Positions 62,323 through 64,000 of a stretch of 64,000 nucleotides of DNA are shown piece after piece. Below the pieces are notes generated by a model that was not told the DNA's origin, made no database searches, and was given only the letters and a program-made list of their open reading frames with translations. A program made the translations under genes and the position numbers. The stretch's first letter is position 1; each line of letters begins with the position of its first letter. Origin of the DNA: Procambarus clarkii (taxonomy: Eukaryota; Arthropoda; Malacostraca; Decapoda; Cambaridae); contig NC_091165.1 of the NCBI RefSeq assembly GCF_040958095.1, positions 23,948,770-24,012,769 on the forward strand, written 5' to 3'.

Positions 62323-62325
62323 CAC
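62179..62325 (+). mobile_element. Palindrome-family arm with hammerhead-like relic, then (TA)n
   Basis: 62188-62260 repeats the right arm of the 9735-9887 palindrome (ACGAAAGTACTTAAGGAAAT, TTCCTCCGTGGTCTGACA). At 62179-62216 the fold reads CTTT, CTAAAGA, T, GTAT/ATAC, GAAAGTACTT, AAGG; G5 of the core is lost. A TA array follows (62268-62320), as with other elements of this type. Confidence 0.55.
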
Positions 62326-62394
62326 ACTTTAGGCTTGTATCGAGGGCTTCCCAAGGTCAAACTACTGACCCCTCCCCAAAATGCAACCGCTCAA

Positions 62395-62490
62395 AAGTTG
62401 CCTAACTCCCGGATATCTATTTACTGCTACCCGGGCAATCAAATCTACGACTCCCCGATTGAGTCGAAAACGACTCAAAATCGGGGATTG
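62395..62490. repeat. SINE body relic and hairpin
   Basis: AGTTGCCTAACTCCCGGATA + TCTATTTACTGCTA is a worn minus-strand piece of the common SINE body. CCCCGATTGAGTCG and CGACTCAAAATCGGGG (62456-62485) form an imperfect hairpin. Confidence 0.6.
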
Positions 62491-62544
62491 TGAGTCGTTT
62501 TTCTTGTCATATCGAGTTTTGAAACTATTGAGTTAGCTTCAATC

Positions 62545-62960
62545 TCTCCCTCATGCAGTCACTAGGGAGAGAGAGACTGGGACTGTGCCAGATCGCAGGG
62601 CATGGTCTCCATTGTTCAGCATCTGTTGGGGAACAGATCCATGATTGTGTAATGCCTCGGCGGTACGCCGGCCAACAGGCCTTCGCTTTTTTTTTTTTTT
62701 TACACATTTAAGTACATTTGCATTTGTGCCGCTATCCTAGACTAGGGGAGTACACTGTGTCAAAAAGCTAGCTACATGGTGCTAAAAATCCCCATCACAC
62801 AGGATGGTTAGTTATAGAGAGGCATGTGATAAGTAGTATGAACTAGCAAATCCTGGCTGCATTATGGCTTCATATCATCATGAACACAAGAGTGAATAAT
62901 GTAGCAGTGATACTAAGAGTCCCCATCTCGCAGGATAGTTAGTCATACAGGGCCATATGT
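62545..62960 (-). repeat. LINE 3' untranslated region relic
   Basis: Lies downstream (minus strand) of the C-terminal domain at 62961. Part (62545-62690) recurs at 57555-57700. A T16 run at 62685-62700 is an A-run on the minus strand inside the region. Confidence 0.5.
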
Positions 62961-63320
62961 TCAGTAGCCTGCACTGGCAAATTTTGGGTGCAATATGAGG
63001 ATATCCTCAACAACACGAGAGTAATTGCAAAGCTCCAGGTACCTCATGCCAACGGGTCTGAATGGTGTAACAACTGGGCATTCGATGATATAGTGTGGGA
63101 GATCATGCCGCAGTTCCTGCTCACAGAGTTTGCACCTGGAATGCTCAGGATTTGGAGAACCATCACCTGTAGCCACCTGCCACAGGTAACGGTAATCCAA
63201 CCTGATCCTGGCAACCACTGTGTCGCACAATCTGGTGGACGTTTTGTCCTTCACCTTAAAGTCAAAACATAAGAGCCATGACTGAAATGATGTGGGTGAA
63301 TGTATCCTGTATATATCCAC
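62961..63320 (-). pseudogene. LINE C-terminal domain, CCHC-like
   Basis: 119-residue minus frame. After DTVVARIRLDYRYLWQVATG it reads CKLCEQELRHDLPHYIIECP, a C-x2-C-x9-H-x4-C motif typical of the C-terminal end of many non-LTR retrotransposon proteins after the RT or RNase H domain, then FRPVGMRYLELCNY and a stop at the end of KFASAGY. No RT or RNase H part is joined in frame upstream. It is clearly a different LINE from the one at 26919. It may be a recently truncated copy, since the 119 codons are intact. Confidence 0.7.
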
Positions 63321-63324
63321 AAAA

Positions 63325-64000
63325 AAAAGTTAATTCTTTAAATGGAAAATCAATTCTAGAACCGCAAATGCTGGTTTGAAGGAAAACACAAAAATATTAA
63401 TTCAAACTGATAGCATGGTTTTCTCCTGTAATTCTGATAATATCGAGAGAATACGATATTCTGAGAGAAGAATTTCAGAACTTGGCAGCTAGCAGGTTGT
63501 GATGGTTTAGAGGAGTGATTCCTTAACTTTTTTGTCTGAAGGCACCTATTAAATATTTCGTAAAATCTCGGGGAACCCCAACCTGGCTGACACATTAGCT
63601 TCGACAGGAGTAAATTAAAAATAAACATGTAAAGCAGTTGTGCTAATAAATAATAATTCATACTTTTGATAAAATATTACAGCAGTATTTAATGTATATT
63701 TTACTAATTACTGTTCATAAAAAAAATTCTTAATATTTTGCTAGTAAATCTGAAAATAATATAAAACAGAACTCTTAAATTATAATGTAAGGTTCTTGTT
63801 TCAATCCAACACAAAGTAAGTCATTGTTAATTAATGATAAGGCAAGATTAGTAATAATGCAAGCCGAACTTTCCGGTTACCTTGCTAACAAAACGTGGAT
63901 ATGTAAACAAATATAATATTTGTTTACATATCCACGAGTCGACTGGGGGGAGAAATTGTTGGCTCCCTCCGTACCCTTTTAAAGGAGTTCAATTAATTGA
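63325..64000. other. AT-rich, with 21-bp hairpin
   Basis: CGTGGATATGTAAACAAATA and its inverse TATTTGTTTACATATCCACG form a hairpin at 63894-63937. No gene recognised. Confidence 0.55.

Overview
This window looks like non-coding, repeat-dominated DNA from an arthropod, most likely a decapod crustacean such as a crayfish. The basis is very long (TA)n, (AC)n and (CT)n microsatellites, many 15-45 bp minisatellites, tRNA-headed SINEs, decaying LINEs and Penelope-like elements (PLEs), and short GGTTA/TAACC runs matching the arthropod telomere motif TTAGG. The species is inferred from pattern only. I find no intact cellular protein gene, no true tRNA or rRNA gene and no CRISPR array. Nearly all long open frames are translations of simple repeats.

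Layout. 0-6 kb: a 31-bp minisatellite, then a cluster of (TA)n-separated palindromic elements (1.9-3.9 kb) holding an apparently perfect 2 x 373 bp palindrome made of two head-to-head PLE 5' ends. 6-13 kb: a MITE, four large minisatellites, a degraded LINE, a palindrome with a hammerhead-like fold, and a SINE inserted inside a minisatellite. 13-19.2 kb: LINE fragments, SINEs, (GT)n, and a second (TA)n-separated PLE/palindrome cluster (17.9-19.1 kb). 19-25 kb: minisatellites. 26-28 kb: a tRNA-like palindrome and the best preserved LINE 3' half. 29.2-29.7 kb: a CCAAT/TATA-rich stretch. 30-41 kb: LINE and SINE debris, a MITE nested in a PLE remnant, and a large palindrome. 42-48.7 kb: SINE, PLE fragment, CT/GA arrays and LINE tails. 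49-53 kb: four minisatellites. 53-64 kb: SINE and LINE remnants, including a LINE C-terminal CCHC-like domain.

How the parts relate. One SINE group ends in the same ~65 bp as the LINE 3' end, as expected if it borrows the LINE's machinery. That LINE end repeatedly runs straight into (AC)n arrays. PLE 5' ends carry a short conserved frame starting M(N/S)FGEL, and in two diverged families a hammerhead-ribozyme-like fold lies just upstream of it. The same fold, often with a paired C3-to-U / G8-to-A core change, recurs in several other places and is the most interesting signal in the window.
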